From DASZHA01 sp049644325 (GTDB taxonomy: Bacteria; Chloroflexota; Dormibacteria; DASZGP01), in contig JBARRR010000006.1 in assembly GCA_049644325.1 (NCBI GenBank), positions 1 through 6,675 on the forward strand: a DNA stretch of 6,675 bases, written 5' to 3'. Positions 4,672 through 6,675 of the stretch are shown here, in pieces. Both the position numbers and the translations under genes were made by a program. Each line of letters starts with the position of its first letter. Within the stretch, counting starts at the first letter, position 1. A model generated the notes under the pieces. It was not told the origin of the DNA. It searched no databases and saw only the letters and a program-made list of their open reading frames with translations.

Positions 4672-5505
4672 ATGCTGCTGGAAGGAAAGCGAATCCTGAT
4701 CACCGGGGTACTCAGCCGGCAGAGCATCGCCTTCCGTTGCGCTGAGCTGGCCCAGCAGGAGGGGGCCGACATCGTCCTCACCAGCTTTGGGCGGGTGATG
4801 AGCCTGACCGAGAAGACCGCCCGGCGTCTGCGGCCGGTGCCGGACATCCTGACGCTGGACGTCAACAACCCTGAGGACGTCGCCAACCTGACCACCGAGC
4901 TGCGCAGCCGCTGGGGCGGACTCGACGGGGCGCTGCACGCGATCGCCTTCGCGCCCCAGGACGCGATGGGAGGCAACTTCATGAACACGTCCTGGGAGAG
5001 CGTGGCCACCACCTTCCAGACCTCGACCTACTCGCTCAAGGAGCTGGCCCGGGCGGTCGCGCCCTTGATGCCCGGGCGCGGCAGCATCGTCACCCTCGAC
5101 TTCGACAACCGCGTCGCCTGGCCGGTGTACGACTGGATGGGGGTGGCCAAGGCAGGTCTCGAGTCGGTGGTGCGCTACCTCGCCCGCGACCTGGGGCCGC
5201 GTGGGATCCGCGTCAACGCCGTGGCGGCCGGGCCGCAGGCCACCGTGGCGGCCAAGAACATCCCCGGCTTCAAGCAGTTCGAGGAGGGCTGGTCCCGGCA
5301 CGCGCCGCTGGGCTGGGACACCCACGACACCGACGCCGCCGCGCGCATGGTCACGGTCCTGCTCAGCGACTGGGCGCCAAAGACCACCGGGGAGATGATC
5401 CACGTCGACGGCGGCTACCACGCCATGGGCGCCGACCTGGTCGAGGCTCCGGGGACGGAGCCGCCCAAGGAGCTGCCCGAGTTGGAGATGGACCCCCGGG
5501 ACTAG
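4672..5505 (+). CDS. fabI: Enoyl-[acyl-carrier-protein] reductase [NADH], FabI/InhA type
   Basis: A 277-residue short-chain dehydrogenase that performs the last reduction of each fatty-acid elongation cycle, trans-2-enoyl-ACP to acyl-ACP, using NADH in the cytoplasm. The Rossmann N-terminus is EGKRILITGVLSRQSIAF (4-21), with the FabI-type loop in place of the usual GxxxGxG. LDV (62-64) is at the adenine pocket and IAFAPQ (91-96) follows the fourth strand. The catalytic pair is Tyr153 and Lys160 in YDWMGVAK, preceded by TLDFDNRVAWP (141-151), which closely resembles InhA. AAGP (185-188) and the substrate-loop region follow, then LLSDWAPKTTGEMIHVDGGYH. The last 20 or so residues (after ADLVEAP) form an acidic, Pro-rich tail beyond the fold. 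The ATG fits the family's N-terminus, but no good Shine-Dalgarno precedes it; GGAAT lies 12 nt upstream. It is the only plus-strand gene, divergent from the ECF sigma gene, and has no fatty-acid gene beside it. Confidence 0.93.
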   Translation: MLLEGKRILITGVLSRQSIAFRCAELAQQEGADIVLTSFGRVMSLTEKTARRLRPVPDILTLDVNNPEDVANLTTELRSRWGGLDGALHAIAFAPQDAMGGNFMNTSWESVATTFQTSTYSLKELARAVAPLMPGRGSIVTLDFDNRVAWPVYDWMGVAKAGLESVVRYLARDLGPRGIRVNAVAAGPQATVAAKNIPGFKQFEEGWSRHAPLGWDTHDTDAAARMVTVLLSDWAPKTTGEMIHVDGGYHAMGADLVEAPGTEPPKELPELEMDPRD

Positions 5506-5547
5506 CCTGCCCGGCGTCTCCTTCGCAAGTAGCCCGTCAGCCTCGAG

Positions 5548-6675
5548 CTAGCCGGCGTACCTGTGGATGGTTGTCGTGTCCGAGAAGTACAGGGCGTGGT
5601 CCGGCCCTTCCTTGACGTCGAGCTGGCAACCCGCGGGCCCGCTGGCGACGTCTCTCGGACCGTTGAAGACGCGCAGCTTGTTGAGGCCAAAGGCGCAGTA
5701 GACGAAATGACTGGCAAAGGGCGCCGACGAGCTTGTGAACGTGCCGCCGGTGGGCACCTCGGTCGTGTTCTCGCTGCTGTAGTCCGGCCCCCGGCTGCCA
5801 GCCGGACACGACCCGCCGCCGATGACGTGGCTGTACCCGTAGCACTTGGGCCACTGGTAGTTGGCGCCGGCCTGGATGACGTCGACGGTGTCGTAGCCGC
5901 TGCCCGGCGCGCCGGCGTCACCTGAGGGGCCATTGTTGGTGATCATCAGCGTGCCGTCGGTGTTGAACGCGATGCCGAATGGATTGCGGAGACCGAAGGC
6001 GTAGACCGCGCCGCAGACGTTGCCGCTGGTGGGGATGGAGCCATCCGCGTTGAATCGCAGGATCTTGCCACGCACGTCGCACTTGTCCTGGGCGGCGGGC
6101 GCGCTGTGGTTGTCGCCCATGGTCACGTAGAGCATGCCGTCCGGGCCAAAGGCGATCCGCCCACCCTTGTGGCAACAGTCGGCGCCGGTGGGGAGGTTGT
6201 CGACGATGGTCTGCAGGTTGACGGACTTGCCGCCGCAGTCCACCCAGCGGACGACGCGGGCGCGCGTGTAATCGGTGAGGTGATAGAAGGCAAAGACCTG
6301 GTGGTCGGTGGCGAAGTTGGGGCTAAGAGCAAGGCCCAGGAGACCCCGCTCGCTGTATCCCCCACTCTTCTCTTCGGTGACGGTCTCGACGGTGGCGAAG
6401 GTCTTGGCAGCGCCGTTGATGAACTCCTTGATGGTGCCGCCACGCTCGGCGTAGAAGAGAGTGCCGTCGGGCGAGAAGGCCAGCGCCGTGGCGAAGCCGG
6501 CCGGGATGTCGCCCGTCGGAACCCCGCCGTTTTCCTTAGGGCAGTCGGAAGGTGTGGGCGAGGTCGGCTTGGGGGTGTCCACGGGCGTAATCACCTGGCC
6601 CGAGCTCGACGACGAGCCGAAACTGCAGCCTCCCAGAATGACCAGCAGGATGGCGACGAGCAGCGGTTTGCGCAC
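5548..6675 (-). CDS. PQQ-dependent sugar dehydrogenase family (glucose/sorbosone dehydrogenase) lipoprotein
   Basis: A 375-residue secreted lipoprotein with a six-bladed beta-propeller of the soluble glucose dehydrogenase / aldose sugar dehydrogenase family, which oxidises sugars outside the membrane with PQQ. MRKPLLVAILLVILGGC is a lipoprotein signal with Cys17 in the lipobox LGGC, followed by a Ser/Thr/Pro spacer to about residue 44. Family motifs are LAFSPDGTLFYAERGG (65-80), ERGLLGLALSPNF (109-121), HKGGRIAFGPDGMLYVTMGD (169-188; His169 is in the place of the catalytic base), GKILRFNADGSIP (203-215), YAFGLRNPFGIAF (225-237; Arg230 at the PQQ-binding position) and GANYQWP (270-276). Ten cysteines lie in the mature part, many for the family. 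The start is the GTG in the last three bases of the window; the signal fits it, but an earlier start cannot be excluded. It converges on fabI with a 42-bp gap in which I see no convincing terminator. PQQ use is inferred from family. Confidence 0.88.
   Translation of the reverse strand: MRKPLLVAILLVILGGCSFGSSSSSGQVITPVDTPKPTSPTPSDCPKENGGVPTGDIPAGFATALAFSPDGTLFYAERGGTIKEFINGAAKTFATVETVTEEKSGGYSERGLLGLALSPNFATDHQVFAFYHLTDYTRARVVRWVDCGGKSVNLQTIVDNLPTGADCCHKGGRIAFGPDGMLYVTMGDNHSAPAAQDKCDVRGKILRFNADGSIPTSGNVCGAVYAFGLRNPFGIAFNTDGTLMITNNGPSGDAGAPGSGYDTVDVIQAGANYQWPKCYGYSHVIGGGSCPAGSRGPDYSSENTTEVPTGGTFTSSSAPFASHFVYCAFGLNKLRVFNGPRDVASGPAGCQLDVKEGPDHALYFSDTTTIHRYAG

Noticed and set aside
4666..5421. Minus-strand open frame of 251 codons
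   Set aside because: It is antisense to fabI, which has complete catalytic motifs; the frame is Gly/His/Val-rich and featureless.
5506..5550. Possible bidirectional terminator between fabI and the sugar dehydrogenase
   Set aside because: Only a 4-bp stem with mismatches (TAGC/GCTA, 5530-5550) is found, with no T-run.

Overview
The window is high-GC bacterial DNA. It carries eight protein-coding genes: six complete, one (a sugar dehydrogenase) whose start lies exactly on the right edge, and one cut by the left edge. All but one lie on the minus strand. I see no rRNA, tRNA, CRISPR array, transposase or integrase. The high GC, abundant Pro/Ser/Gly linkers, TTG and GTG starts, an InhA-like enoyl reductase and an F420/flavin split-barrel protein fit a soil-type high-GC lineage such as Actinomycetota or a Chloroflexota/Dormibacterota-like group. 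This placement is an inference and is not certain.

Layout from right to left, the direction of most transcription. A secreted lipoprotein of the soluble glucose/sorbosone dehydrogenase beta-propeller family (5548-6675) converges on fabI (4672-5505, plus strand). A 133-bp divergent spacer (4539-4671) separates fabI from a tight minus-strand gene set: an ECF sigma factor (3951-4538), a Tat-type membrane-anchored Rieske [2Fe-2S] protein overlapping it by ATGA (3259-3954), a cupredoxin lipoprotein 44 bp further on (2726-3214), and a second cupredoxin with a C-terminal membrane anchor 16 bp after that (1993-2709). After a 282-bp spacer come a group 1/2 sigma-70 factor (805-1710) and a small PPOX-fold oxidoreductase (347-733), separated by a strong hairpin. 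The first 57 amino acids or more of an unidentified membrane-anchored or secreted protein, 69 visible codons in all, occupy the left edge.

The most interesting part is 1993-4538. A sigma factor is translationally coupled to a Rieske protein that has an unusually long N-terminal segment (about 77 residues before the Tat motif), which would lie on the cytoplasmic side. This is the position and topology expected of an anti-sigma factor, so the pair may be a redox-sensing sigma/anti-sigma switch. The genes that follow encode two extracytoplasmic blue-copper proteins, which suggests a short surface electron-transfer chain (Rieske to cupredoxin) controlled by its own sigma factor. Two RNA hairpins mark the translation starts: one buries the Shine-Dalgarno of the cupredoxin lipoprotein, the other sits 2 nt before the sigma factor start. 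An ECF-type promoter-like element (GGAAC-N18-GTT) lies upstream of the sigma-70 gene, so a sigma cascade is possible. The regulatory ideas are inference; the domain identities and gene arrangement are seen in the sequence.
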